The translations under genes and the position numbers were made by a program. Below are positions 21,006-29,509 of a DNA stretch of 64,000 bases, piece by piece. The notes below the pieces were generated by a model, which ran no database searches, was not told where the DNA came from, and saw only the letters and a program-made list of their open reading frames with translations. Every line of letters starts with the position of its first letter. Position 1 is the first letter of the stretch. This DNA comes from Paenibacillus profundus (GTDB lineage: Bacteria > Bacillota > Bacilli > Paenibacillales > Paenibacillaceae): the NCBI RefSeq assembly GCF_021369635.1, contig NZ_JAJNBZ010000002.1, positions 90,926-154,925 on the forward strand. The letters run 5' to 3'.

Positions 21006-21842
21006 ATGAGTCCTTCAGATATTTCCGTCTACCACGTCGTGCTGCGCATGGTGTTAGCTTTAATATTGGGTGGCTTTATCGGGTTGGAGCGGGAGAAACG
21101 AAGTCAGGCTGCGGGGCTTCGCACTCATATGTTGGTTAGCTTAGGATCGGCTTTAGTTATGCTTATTTCGGTATACGGCTTCCCAAAGCTTGGCGCTGAT
21201 GACAAGGCAGATGTTGATATTGCGCGGATTGCTGCCCAGGTGGTCAGCGGTGTCGGGTTCTTGGGAGCGGGCACTATCATTCGTAATGGAACAAGCGTCA
21301 AAGGGCTAACGACGGCAGCGTCACTGTGGGTATCTGCTGCTATCGGCTTGGCTTGCGGCTCAGGTTTTTTTTCGGCTGCACTTGTTGGGTGTGGATTATC
21401 CCTTGTAGCGTTATGGGTATTGAACAAATATGACTTTAAGAACCGGGTGGCGCATCGCATTCATCAGCTGGAAGTAATCGCGGAAGAGCGAGAAGGATGG
21501 CTGACGGAGATGACAACTCAGGTGGAGCAGCAGGGAATGTCGGTTCGCAGCATCCGGATGCGCAAAGAGGGGGCCGGTCTGAAGTCTTGGGCGAAACGGC
21601 TGAGTCCTGAGAAGGAAGAAGAACACTTAGATGAACATGAGCAAGAAAATGACGATGAGGTCGATATGGAAGGTGAAGGGGACACGAGTACTGCTAGCGT
21701 TCAACGATCGGATGCTTCGAATGAACCGCACCAGATTAGTATCGAATTGAAGGTGTTGGCTGAGGATATGAAATCGATAGCGGCTTGTTGTGAGGCGTTG
21801 CTCAGTATGAAAGGTGTCAAGGATGTGCGCATGATTTCGTAA
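21006..21842 (+). CDS. MgtC/SapB-family membrane protein
   Basis: The 278-residue protein has about four or five membrane helices in the first 140 residues, with the family motifs GGFIGLEREKRSQAAGLRTHMLV and GVGFLGAGTIIRNG. The C-terminal half is cytoplasmic: a short ACT-like region split by a very acidic stretch (about residues 200-226). Family members influence Mg homeostasis and membrane potential through the F-ATPase in pathogens; the role in Firmicutes is less clear. The start follows GGGGTGA. Confidence 0.82.
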   Translation: MSPSDISVYHVVLRMVLALILGGFIGLEREKRSQAAGLRTHMLVSLGSALVMLISVYGFPKLGADDKADVDIARIAAQVVSGVGFLGAGTIIRNGTSVKGLTTAASLWVSAAIGLACGSGFFSAALVGCGLSLVALWVLNKYDFKNRVAHRIHQLEVIAEEREGWLTEMTTQVEQQGMSVRSIRMRKEGAGLKSWAKRLSPEKEEEHLDEHEQENDDEVDMEGEGDTSTASVQRSDASNEPHQISIELKVLAEDMKSIAACCEALLSMKGVKDVRMIS

Positions 21843-21981
21843 AGCAGGTTTTTGATAAAGAAGGTTAATCTCTTGAGTCCGATGGATCTTTTTTGATACA
21901 ATAGTATATAGAGCAGTAACATTAAGCGAGATTATGTTCTCGCTGGAAGCATGTAATTCGCCGTAACGTTGGAGGACAATC

Positions 21982-22455
21982 ATGGGTAAAAAAAGTGAGA
22001 ATAAAGTGCTGGCCCAAAACAAGAAGGCGTCCCATGATTATTTTATCGAGGACACTTATGAAGCAGGCATGGTGCTGACAGGTACGGAAATTAAGTCGCT
22101 GCGGTTGGGGAAAGCTAATATTAGCGATTCGTTCGCGACCATTCGTAAAGGTGAGATATTCATCCATAATATGCACATCAGTCCGTTTGAGCAAGGGAAT
22201 CGGTACAATCCTACGGATCCGACGCGTGCGCGCAAGCTGCTGCTTCACAAGGCGCAGATTAGCAAACTCATCGGGCAGACGAAGCAGGAAGGGTATACGC
22301 TTGTTCCGCTTAAGATATATGTGCGCAACGGCTTTGCGAAGCTGCTGATTGGCCTCGGCCGCGGTAAGAAGAATTATGATAAACGCGCAACAGAAGCCAA
22401 GCGTGATGCAGACCGTCAGATTCAGCGGGCGCTGCGTGAGAGGCAGAAGTATTAA
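21982..22455 (+). CDS. smpB: SsrA-binding protein SmpB
   Basis: The 157-residue protein has [45 protein letters not shown] and the basic C-terminal tail [21 protein letters not shown] that enters the ribosomal mRNA channel. It binds the tRNA-like domain of tmRNA during trans-translation. It is followed after about 265 bases by ssrA itself. GTTGGAGG precedes the ATG. Confidence 0.97.
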   Translation: MGKKSENKVLAQNKKASHDYFIEDTYEAGMVLTGTEIKSLRLGKANISDSFATIRKGEIFIHNMHISPFEQGNRYNPTDPTRARKLLLHKAQISKLIGQTKQEGYTLVPLKIYVRNGFAKLLIGLGRGKKNYDKRATEAKRDADRQIQRALRERQKY

Positions 22456-22721
22456 GGGTTATGGTGCTGGCTCAGTTCTCAGAAGTAACCAAGGAAAAGG
22501 CATGTAACGTTGGCAACAAGTTGACTAACATCTTCGCCTCTCATGTGTTATAATAAACGTATCGGTAACGATAAGAAGTTAGTCATCCGATTGTTGCTGA
22601 CAACGAGTGCTACACTTTGACAACTGAATAGTGTGGAATGTTGCACTATCTATGTCTTAACTTTTTCTCTTAATTCAAGACCCAACTCCCCAGATGGGCG
22701 AGATGTGTCGCTTATCATTAT

Positions 22722-23086
22722 GGGGGCGTTCTTGGATTCGACGGGGATAGTTCGGGCTCGGGTAGCGGGTAGTGGGGCTGCGTCCACTTCAACAACGCGA
22801 ACGCCAATTTAAACGGCAAACAACAAACAAACTACGCTTTAGCAGCTTAATAACCTGTTAGCGTGCTTCTACTCTCCATCGCCCATGTGGCGGGATAGGG
22901 GCTCAACTTTAGTGGGATACGCTGTCACATCTCCGCCTGGGGTGTGCTGAAGAAGACAATCAGGCTGACCCAAAGCATAGCCGGTTACGGGGCGATGCTC
23001 GGGTGACATCAAAACTGTGACTACACCCGTAGAAGCCTTTGTTGCGTTATCTTCGGACAGGGGTTCGACTCCCCTCGCCTCCACCA
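22722..23086 (+). ncRNA. ssrA: tmRNA (ssrA), intact, tag AGKQQTNYALAA
   Basis: The 365-nt RNA begins GGGGGCGTTCTTGGATTCGA and ends with the T-arm GGGGTTCGACTCCCC, acceptor strand CGCCTCC and encoded ACCA. The ends pair as a 7 bp acceptor stem. The reading part starts at the resume codon GGC (22815) and gives GKQQTNYALAA before TAA (22848-22850); with the alanine carried by tmRNA the tag is A-GKQQTNYALAA, ending in the ALAA degron. It rescues stalled ribosomes together with SmpB. It marks the left edge of the accessory zone. Confidence 0.97.
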
Positions 23087-23098
23087 AAAACCTGAAAA

Positions 23099-23126
23099 AA
23101 CCGACCGCATGAGGTCGGTTTTTTGT
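23099..23126 (+). terminator. Terminator of ssrA
   Basis: AACCGACC-GCATGA-GGTCGGTT followed by TTTT. Hairpins with the same stem and a GCATGA-like loop recur through the accessory zone (29343, 31911, 38247, 45101 and 50033), usually beside ssrA 3'-end debris. Confidence 0.9.
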
Positions 23127-23133
23127 GTTTGTT

Positions 23134-23315
23134 GGAGGCAATAAAGGGAGTAGAACCCCTGAGCGGGTTCGCCCGCGCGCAGGAAGCGAAAGAGATGCTT
23201 CGAAGGAAGGCACCCAGCGAACGAGCACGGCGTTGATATCCAACCTCTAATATCGTCGACAGAGGATAGGCTTCGGCAGCAAATGAAATGGAGATATCAA
23301 CACCCCCTCGCCTCC
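23134..23315 (+). repeat. ssrA-end-mimicking structured repeat, copy 1 (complete)
   Basis: This 182 bp element is closed by GGAGGC at the left and GCCTCC at the right, the latter identical to the tmRNA 3' acceptor strand (CTCGCCTCCA). Inside are the stems GAACCC/GGGTTC (copy of the T-arm in reverse), GTTGATATC/GATATCAAC (23232-23240 and 23293-23301) and CCTCT/AGAGG. It directly follows the ssrA terminator. A 124-residue minus-strand frame through it and the ssrA 3' end is not a gene. Confidence 0.75.
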
Positions 23316-23331
23316 ATTAGTAGTATCAGTG

Positions 23332-23358
23332 ACGGCCACCATTTGGTGGCCGTTTTTG
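23332..23358 (+). terminator. Terminator-like hairpin after repeat copy 1
   Basis: ACGGCCACC-ATTT-GGTGGCCGT followed by TTTTGCT. Between 23360 and 23820 no convincing gene is seen. Another hairpin-like stretch at 23655-23694 ends in GGGTTTTT, and the phrase GCTAACGAAGCGGAGAAG is repeated at about 23670 and 23716. Confidence 0.7.
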
Positions 23359-23822
23359 CTTATTCGTACTCGAAGGGGTGGGGTAAACCGCTTCGGCTCT
23401 AGGGCTTCGGGCTTCCCTGATGTCGAATACGACATATTTCTGATGATGTACATGGCGGTACCTCTGTATGTAGCAGTTTTGATTGTCACCTTAGCAATGC
23501 CCCGTAACCGGCTTTCCTTAGGCCAGACTGTTTGTCTTCTTCTCTTCGCCACTGGCGAAGATGAGACAGCGTATCACATTAAAGAGGCCGAAGGGTATAG
23601 ACGAATGACGTACAGCATTGTCATTAGCACAAACGCATGTAGCGTATAAAATACAAAAAACCCAACTCTGCTAACGAAGCGGAGAAGGGTTTTTATTAAG
23701 TATAGTCAGCTCTAGCTAACGAAGCGGAGAAGACTACACTCATCCGTATTATTTCTGTATAATCATGATATTATGTATATGGATGAAAGTCAAGTCATAC
23801 GTTATCATTTTGGTTATTTGGG

Positions 23823-24779
23823 ATGTGTATAATGATCTATAATATCTATTTCGATGAAGCGAATAAAATTGACCAGCCGGGAAAAGCGAATTCATATTAC
23901 GGTGCGTATGGCGGCAGTGAACAGACAATGACGGACATAACGCAGACGATTCAAAGCATGTATGAAGAGCTGGGCACCAAGAGCGAATTGCATTTCAGGG
24001 AATACAATCATGACCAGCACTTGAAGAAATACTTCAAGGTCCTTCACTACATCATCAATCAGGATGTTAATATCAATATTCTGATTGTCAATAATACAGA
24101 AGCTGACAGCATTGCTAAACAGCTAAATCTGACGATGATGGAGCTGAGAAATTTATTCTATATCAAAATTCCTGAAAGATTGTTTTATGGAGTGACACGT
24201 CACTTGCAGGGTCAGGTGGATGTTAACATCAAAATTGATCGCAACGATGAATACGATGCACTAGGACTGCATTCAAAAATCAAAGAGCAGATGAATGCTC
24301 ACTCTGTATACCGGAGCAAAAGGTACAAAATTGCATCTGTTGAGTCGGAAGAATCGCATGAGTCCATCCCCCTGCAAATCATTGATACATTTAAGGGGAT
24401 TGTAGTGTTTCTGATGGAGCAAAGCTATACGGGAGATTCAAACACGACTCTGATTAAAAGTGATTTGGTGTATCGCTTTTTATCCGAAGGTAACAATGTA
24501 GATCGGTTTATAAAACAGATCAAGCTGTATTCATGGAACGGCAATGAGAATTTGTCAGAACTGTCTGTAGGCAATTACGTGTCTCAATTCATGGTATACA
24601 AGGCTCGTTACGATGTTTCAGAAATAGCCAAGCTTCAGGCGATCATGTTGAAGAATCCTGATCTACCTGCAAAGGAATACCGTACGCTAATGGAGTATCC
24701 TAACACGTTGGCACGTATGTTGCTGGGATATAAGGATGAAGTTGAGGGCAGGGGAAGGAATTTTTCATTGCTTCAATAA
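23823..24779 (+). CDS. DUF3800-like protein (RNase H-fold, putative nuclease)
   Basis: The 318-residue product starts MIYNIYFDEANK and has ELHFREYN near residue 60, IKIDRNDEYD near 137 and SIPLQIIDTFKGIVVFL near 185. This order of acidic motifs ending in an LQ..D...G segment fits the DUF3800 family, an RNase H-like fold common in phage-defence islands and beside mobile elements. ATG 23832 is as likely as 23823; no strong ribosome binding site is visible. It is the first gene after ssrA and has lower GC than the core genes. The substrate is unknown. Confidence 0.65.
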   Translation: MCIMIYNIYFDEANKIDQPGKANSYYGAYGGSEQTMTDITQTIQSMYEELGTKSELHFREYNHDQHLKKYFKVLHYIINQDVNINILIVNNTEADSIAKQLNLTMMELRNLFYIKIPERLFYGVTRHLQGQVDVNIKIDRNDEYDALGLHSKIKEQMNAHSVYRSKRYKIASVESEESHESIPLQIIDTFKGIVVFLMEQSYTGDSNTTLIKSDLVYRFLSEGNNVDRFIKQIKLYSWNGNENLSELSVGNYVSQFMVYKARYDVSEIAKLQAIMLKNPDLPAKEYRTLMEYPNTLARMLLGYKDEVEGRGRNFSLLQ

Positions 24780-24991
24780 AGATTTAAAGGTATTGGGTGT
24801 TCACTTGATAGATTGGCTTGATTTTCCTAATGGGTCATAATTTCAGCCATTTTAAGTTTGGTAATTGAGATAAAACAGTCATTAAATTTCTACCTCTATT
24901 CTATTTATTCTTCAAAACACGATTTTGTAACGTGACTTTTAAAAAATGTTGTATTCGGCCATCCTTTGCGGCACGGGTCTTATAAACAATA

Positions 24992-25035
24992 AACAGCGGA
25001 AAGGACAGTCACATCATCTCCGCTGTTCATGTTTT
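24992..25035 (+). terminator. Terminator-like hairpin
   Basis: AACAGCGGA pairs perfectly with TCCGCTGTT around an 18-base loop, followed by CATGTTTTT. It lies 210 bases after the DUF3800-like gene; the AT-rich bases between contain no gene. Confidence 0.6.
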
Positions 25036-25094
25036 TCGTTCACATCAACTAAGCAATAATGCAAAGTAAGCCGTCTTACTTGTCCGTTTTGAGG

Positions 25095-25334
25095 CTAAAC
25101 AGTTACAATTTTTTTAGCAAACGCTAATGCAACTGGCATAAGCCCGGTAATCTCAAAAGTATAGGGATTAACGCTAGTCATTACTACTTTACATGTAGCC
25201 CCATTAACTCCCATACCCAGCGAAGCAATGTTTTGTGCGGCAACCTCAAAGATATTTAAATTGTAATTGTTAACACTAAGATTATGAGAAATACTCTGAC
25301 TGTGGCTCTCCCCAAAACTTAGTTTAAATATCAA
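25095..25334 (-). CDS. Small protein of unknown function, probably frameshifted 3' part
   Basis: The 79-codon frame opens at a TTG without a ribosome binding site of its own. It has an amphipathic, beta-rich sequence (HNLSVNNYNLNIFEVAAQNIA, NPYTFEITGLMPVALAFAKKIV). It overlaps by 11 bases the end of the short frame 25324-25395, which has a good ribosome binding site. Joining the two by one frame change gives a single protein of about 100 residues. I recognise no family. Confidence 0.35.
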   Translation of the reverse strand: MIFKLSFGESHSQSISHNLSVNNYNLNIFEVAAQNIASLGMGVNGATCKVVMTSVNPYTFEITGLMPVALAFAKKIVTV

Positions 25335-25395
25335 ATGTGTATGTCATTTCAATATCATTATCTGCTAATATTTTTTCAAATTCATCAATGGTCAT
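25324..25395 (-). CDS. 23-residue leader or 5' part of a frameshifted gene
   Basis: ATG 25395 follows AAGGAGAG and encodes MTIDEFEKILADNDIEMTYT before stopping at TAA 25324-25326. The acidic, helical start looks like the beginning of a real protein rather than random sequence. The downstream frame 25095-25334 continues where this ends, in another frame. Confidence 0.35.
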   Translation of the reverse strand: MTIDEFEKILADNDIEMTYTFDI

Positions 25396-25609
25396 ATGTT
25401 CTCTCCTTGTCTAAAAATCAAATTAAAATTAATAGATCGGCATGTTTCCTTTAGAATTAAACCACTCAAGTCCCAATTACTAATGCTAATTATGAAACTT
25501 CGACGCTAAGTCAGATGGGGATGGACTTCGGGGCTGCAGACTACTGTCTTGTTTGAGCAGATTTATCGGTTATACCGGATAATAAACAATCATCCATACC
25601 ACAAAAAAA

Positions 25610-26908
25610 TCAAAACATAGGACTTCCACTTGCCATTATAACCTGTTGAGCGACTAATTTAATTAGATCAATGTCATAAGTTAAATGTTCGGCTTCTTTT
25701 GAGAACGGTAAAATCATCTCAAAGTTTTGATCTACGTCGTTGGCTTTTGTATGGACAATTTTACAACGTATATCATATATTCGCTCTTTTAAATTATTGA
25801 TGAGTTCGTCATCGTCTTGATTTTGAGTGAGTGGGACGGATGAAATCTGCTTACTGAGTTTTCCTTGCTCATTCTTCAAAGAGAAGAAATCACTTTTTCT
25901 AGTACCCTTCAGAAAACTTCTCACTTCATCTGGGTTCACACACTCTCTTAAGGTCGATAACAATTGTGTTCTCTCGTTAGCAAACCCTCTACCATTTAGT
26001 CTTGGTCGGATCATTGTGATTAATTTTGTTAAGTCTTCATCTTTGTTTTCATCAAAAGTTGGATTTTTCAGAATCTTTTTAAGCATGTTTTTTGCATCCA
26101 GTTCTGTATACAGGGGAAAGTAAAATTCAATCGCTTGGTAGAAAGCGAGATATTGGAGCAAAGGCATCTTTGTAGCACTTCGAGCATACCAATATAATGA
26201 AATTGCATCATTATTGTACTTCATCTTTGGAAATTTCAACTCATCTACGTTAGCCCTTTGTGGCATTACACCACCGATCCCCATCAAGCTTCGTTTTGAT
26301 AGCATCAAGGGGAGATTGAATCTTAAATCAATTTGAAAGAAAAGTGAATCACTAACTCTTTTTAATATTTCTATTGCCTTATCATGTTGATTTATATTTA
26401 CACCACTGATTTTTATAGAAATCGGAGAATTTTTTCGTATTTCCTTCTTCATAAGTAGAGATAGCTCTTCAGAAACGCCACTCAATTCAATAGTTACGTG
26501 TCCGATATCACTTTCCTGACTTAAAATAATTGGTTCGCTAGACACTGTATATTGAAATTCACCAAACAATTTTCGATTAACAAACCCATTGTTATGGTTG
26601 ATGTATACATGTTCAATACAGGCCTCTATCATCTTGTTCTCGTATGAACAGATTGCTATGTAATTTTTGAGGATAATATATTTTTCAAATTCAATTTCTA
26701 AGAAGGCGTTAGCTGTTGCTTCATCTTCTAATACAATTTCATATTTATCCCTTCCTGATTTTAACTTTATTATAAACTCTTCTGCGTTAGAGATAAATTC
26801 CGTTTTTGATGTTGAACAACGAGAACTTAAAGTAGTGATAGTGCCCTCATTAATGAACTCATCCTTATTTTTCACTACCCCATACGTTGACTTTTCATCC
26901 ATAACCAA
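25610..26908 (-). CDS. HEPN-domain-like protein of unknown function
   Basis: The 432-residue protein has a beta-rich N-terminal half (about residues 20-220). The helical C-terminal half includes LLQYLAFYQAIEFYFP and, near residue 392, YDIRCKIVHTK. RCKIVH fits the R-x4-H motif of HEPN ribonucleases. Large N-terminal-domain plus HEPN proteins such as ApeA act in abortive phage defence; that role here is inference. TTG 26908 follows AAGGGAG by 10 bases. The bases 25396-25609 hold no gene. Confidence 0.55.
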   Translation of the reverse strand: MVMDEKSTYGVVKNKDEFINEGTITTLSSRCSTSKTEFISNAEEFIIKLKSGRDKYEIVLEDEATANAFLEIEFEKYIILKNYIAICSYENKMIEACIEHVYINHNNGFVNRKLFGEFQYTVSSEPIILSQESDIGHVTIELSGVSEELSLLMKKEIRKNSPISIKISGVNINQHDKAIEILKRVSDSLFFQIDLRFNLPLMLSKRSLMGIGGVMPQRANVDELKFPKMKYNNDAISLYWYARSATKMPLLQYLAFYQAIEFYFPLYTELDAKNMLKKILKNPTFDENKDEDLTKLITMIRPRLNGRGFANERTQLLSTLRECVNPDEVRSFLKGTRKSDFFSLKNEQGKLSKQISSVPLTQNQDDDELINNLKERIYDIRCKIVHTKANDVDQNFEMILPFSKEAEHLTYDIDLIKLVAQQVIMASGSPMF

Positions 26909-27293
26909 TTTGTGCGGCTCCCTTCAATAAAGTAACATAAAAAAAAGAGGAGAATCTGCCCCTCTGCTAAATATTGTGGATGAATTCTTTAAAGCTTTTG
27001 TTCAAAAAGCAATAAGCTATCCATCGTGTTTGAATAATGAAAATGGTGCAGAACTGTGATTGTAGTAGTAGTTGACTGTTGTCAGGAACCTCAATATCTG
27101 AAATCCCCATAATATAGTCCATGGTACCTTGTTTGGGGAAAAGTGTAAACATCATGAGTAGCAGATGTAACATTTAGGTATTTGCTTTTTGAATGCTTCT
27201 TAATTTAATGTATTGGGAGTTCTTTTGTCGACATCGTAAGGTCTTTCAGATGCACCTATACAAATCGTAACTGAACTGTAGTTCAAACCAAAC

Positions 27294-27803
27294 ATGAAAC
27301 AGCCGGCAATTCTTTTGACAGTGGGTTCACGTTATGGGAATATAGATTTATCACATTCCAATATCTTGAAGGAGTTGTTGAAGTTGTCGGCTGAACTTCG
27401 TATCAGTATTCAAGGTAAAAATCCGCCATCGTGGGCGATAGGCGATCAAAGCGGCACATACTTTTCGTATTATGAAAATGAACATGGGGAGCAGTGGGTG
27501 GCGAAGTTGGACGGAAAGACACTTCGCATCTCAGGACTTGATATTGATTGGGAGGAACTTAGTCTAAATGCCGAACAAGCTGTAGCTGAGAATAATAGAA
27601 TTGTAGATCAGATTGTTGCAGGCACATTGATGCGGTCCAAGGATGTACCCGAAAGCGTTACAAAGGCGTTTTTGGATGTGGTAGCTTTACACCAACGAAC
27701 CTACGGAGGAAAGCATCCGTTAGCTCACATTATGTTTGGGGTTGGTGAGTTGTTGTGGTTGGCGTCGGTGCTTAATGCAACGATCCCAAGAATTAAACCA
27801 TAA
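27294..27803 (+). CDS. Hypothetical protein upstream of the PIN-domain gene
   Basis: The 169-residue soluble product has no recognised domain; there is a WAIGDQSGTYFSYY stretch and a helical C-terminal half. An in-frame stop lies 12 bases upstream of the ATG and no ribosome binding site is visible, so the gene may have lost its original 5' end. It is followed 18 bases later by the PIN-domain gene, suggesting a two-gene unit. The upstream 385 bases (26909-27293) contain no convincing gene. Confidence 0.5.
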   Translation: MKQPAILLTVGSRYGNIDLSHSNILKELLKLSAELRISIQGKNPPSWAIGDQSGTYFSYYENEHGEQWVAKLDGKTLRISGLDIDWEELSLNAEQAVAENNRIVDQIVAGTLMRSKDVPESVTKAFLDVVALHQRTYGGKHPLAHIMFGVGELLWLASVLNATIPRIKP

Positions 27804-27821
27804 AAATTAGAGGTGTTTGAA

Positions 27822-28874
27822 GTGAGCGGCTTATTAACCAGTAATGTGTTTATAGATTCATCCATCTACATTAAACGTAATTTCAGTTTTAATGATCACT
27901 TGCTCGGCCAAATAGCAAGATTGTCTGCAAATAATCATATAAAACTTTATATATCTAGCATAGTAATAAATGAAGTGAAAAATAAAATAGATGACAGAAC
28001 TAAAGAAACCAAGTCAGCACTTGAATCTCTTCGTAAAAAGGGAATGATTTTACGTAATATCAAGCAGTATGATGTGGTCTTTAACCATGAGACAAGCAAT
28101 TTGATTAGTTCATTGGTTAAGAAACAGTTTGATGACTTTATTGACAATTCAAAGGTTGTAATAGTCCCAGTACAAACTGTCTCGGTTGATAAACTTTTAG
28201 AGGGTTACTTTCAAATGACACCTCCATTTAGTAACGTCAAAAAAACGGAATTCCCTGATGCTATTAATCTGCTAGCACTTGATAACTGGTGCAATAGTAA
28301 TTCTGAACAAATGTATGTTATCTCTGTAGACAATGATCTTGTAAACTACTGTAAAGGTAATGTGAACCTACATTGTTTAGACAGTATTGATTCATTCCTT
28401 AATTTGGTGACTAGCAGCGATGAGTACAGGCACAATTTTGTTGTGAATTTAGCAGAGAAGTATTTTGATAACATTGAAGAGAGTATTAGTGAGAATTTTG
28501 AGGGGCATGGTTTTTCATTAGAAAATGAGGATGGTTCTGTTGAGAGTATTAACGTTCTAAGTGTTGAGCTAGAAGATGAAATTAACATCATTGAACTTGA
28601 AGAAGCCAGTGCAACTCTTCAGTTTGAAGTTAGAGTTACCTTTGAAGCTGAAGTAACATATACTGACTACGCAAACTCAGTGTATGATAAAGAGGAAGGG
28701 AAGTATCTTCTGGAAAAAGAAGTCGAATTAGAAGTTGAGACAGATGTGTTAATACCTGTATCTATACGAGTAAGTTTTGACAGTTCAAATGATCGCAATT
28801 TTGAAGTAATAAGTTGTGACCTTAATGAAGATCGAGACATTTCTTTCATGTTATATGAAGAGGATTATTATTAA
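27822..28874 (+). CDS. PIN-domain (DUF4935-like) putative ribonuclease
   Basis: The 350-residue protein has the PIN acidic residues in order: NVFIDSSIYIK (Asp), IVINEVKNK (Glu), TEFPDAINLLAL (Asp) and VISVDNDLVNYC (Asp). The KKTEFPDA phrase is characteristic of DUF4935-type PIN domains. A second, very acidic beta-rich domain fills residues about 190-350. GTG 27822 is chosen because AGAGGTG lies 8-9 bases upstream. It ends only about 10 bases before the second tmRNA copy. PIN proteins are RNases in toxin-antitoxin and defence systems; the target is unknown. Confidence 0.7.
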   Translation: MSGLLTSNVFIDSSIYIKRNFSFNDHLLGQIARLSANNHIKLYISSIVINEVKNKIDDRTKETKSALESLRKKGMILRNIKQYDVVFNHETSNLISSLVKKQFDDFIDNSKVVIVPVQTVSVDKLLEGYFQMTPPFSNVKKTEFPDAINLLALDNWCNSNSEQMYVISVDNDLVNYCKGNVNLHCLDSIDSFLNLVTSSDEYRHNFVVNLAEKYFDNIEESISENFEGHGFSLENEDGSVESINVLSVELEDEINIIELEEASATLQFEVRVTFEAEVTYTDYANSVYDKEEGKYLLEKEVELEVETDVLIPVSIRVSFDSSNDRNFEVISCDLNEDRDISFMLYEEDYY

Positions 28875-28882
28875 ATATTTTG

Positions 28883-29338
28883 AGTAGCGGGTAGCAGGGA
28901 CGCGACCGCTTCATCAACGCTAACGCCAATAATAACTGGCAAACAACAAAACAACTACGCTTTCGCAACTTAATAACCTGTGAGCGTGCTCTCGCTCTGT
29001 ATCGCCCATGTACCGGGATGAGGGCTCAACTTTAGTGGGATACGCTGTCACATCTCCGCCTGGGGTGTGCTGAAGAAGACAATCAGGCTGACCCAAAGCA
29101 TAGCCGGTTACGGGGCGATGCTAGGGTGACATCAAAACTGTGACTACACCCGTAGAAGCCTTTGTTGCGTTATCTTCGGGCAGGGGTTCGCCCGCGCGCA
29201 GGCAGCGAAAGAGATGCTTCGAAGAAAGGCACCCAGCGAACGAGCACGGCGTTGATATCCAACCTCTAATATCGTCTACAGAGGATAGACTTCGGCAGCA
29301 AATGAAATGGAGATATCAACACCCCCTCGCCTCCACCA
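28883..29338 (+). pseudogene. Second tmRNA copy, 5'-truncated mosaic with a repeat inserted in the T-loop
   Basis: The region matches ssrA from about its 37th base to the 3' end. The first ~140 bases differ at roughly 25 positions, while the next 179 bases (through GGGGTTCG) differ at only two. The tag frame is intact but altered, GKQQNNYAFAT, so the ALAA degron is lost. The 5' acceptor and D-region are missing. Between GGGGTTCG and CCCCTCGCCTCCACCA sits a ~140 bp block of the structured repeat instead of the three loop bases. It cannot form a normal tRNA-like domain. Confidence 0.85.
29184..29334 (+). repeat. ssrA-end-mimicking structured repeat, copy 2 (fused into the tmRNA copy)
   Basis: About 95% identical to copy 1 from GGGTTCGCCCGCGCGCAGG to CTCGCCTCC, including the GTTGATATC/GATATCAAC pair. 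The left GGAGGC end is replaced by the tmRNA T-arm sequence. Confidence 0.75.
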
Positions 29339-29342
29339 TGTA

Positions 29343-29372
29343 AATCCACAACCGCATGAGGTTGTGGATTTT
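29343..29372 (+). terminator. ssrA-type terminator after the tmRNA copy
   Basis: AATCCACAACC-GCATGA-GGTTGTGGATT followed by TTTGC, with the same loop as the intact ssrA terminator. Confidence 0.8.
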
Positions 29373-29509
29373 TGCTGTATGTCTATAGAAAGATTTGTTA
29401 GAATGTACGTATGCTATAGAGAATCTCCGTCCCGAAGTTTTAGATGCTTTCTTTGCGGTGTATAAGCCCGCGGCAAAAATCATATACGACGATGCGAGCG
29501 AGTGAGTTT

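Noticed and set aside
22869..23243. 124-residue minus-strand frame over the ssrA 3' end and the repeat
   Set aside because: It covers a functional RNA gene, its terminator and a structured repeat; conservation there is explained by the RNA.
23329..23649. 106-residue plus-strand frame after repeat copy 1
   Set aside because: It starts inside a terminator hairpin, has no ribosome binding site and no family resemblance.
26967..27173. 68-residue minus-strand frame between the HEPN-like and 169-residue genes
   Set aside because: No ribosome binding site, no recognised motif, in AT-rich sequence where such frames arise by chance.
23087..29338. Group I intron in the second tmRNA copy
   Set aside because: The ~140 bp insert in the T-loop is too short and lacks recognisable intron core elements; it matches the dispersed repeat instead.
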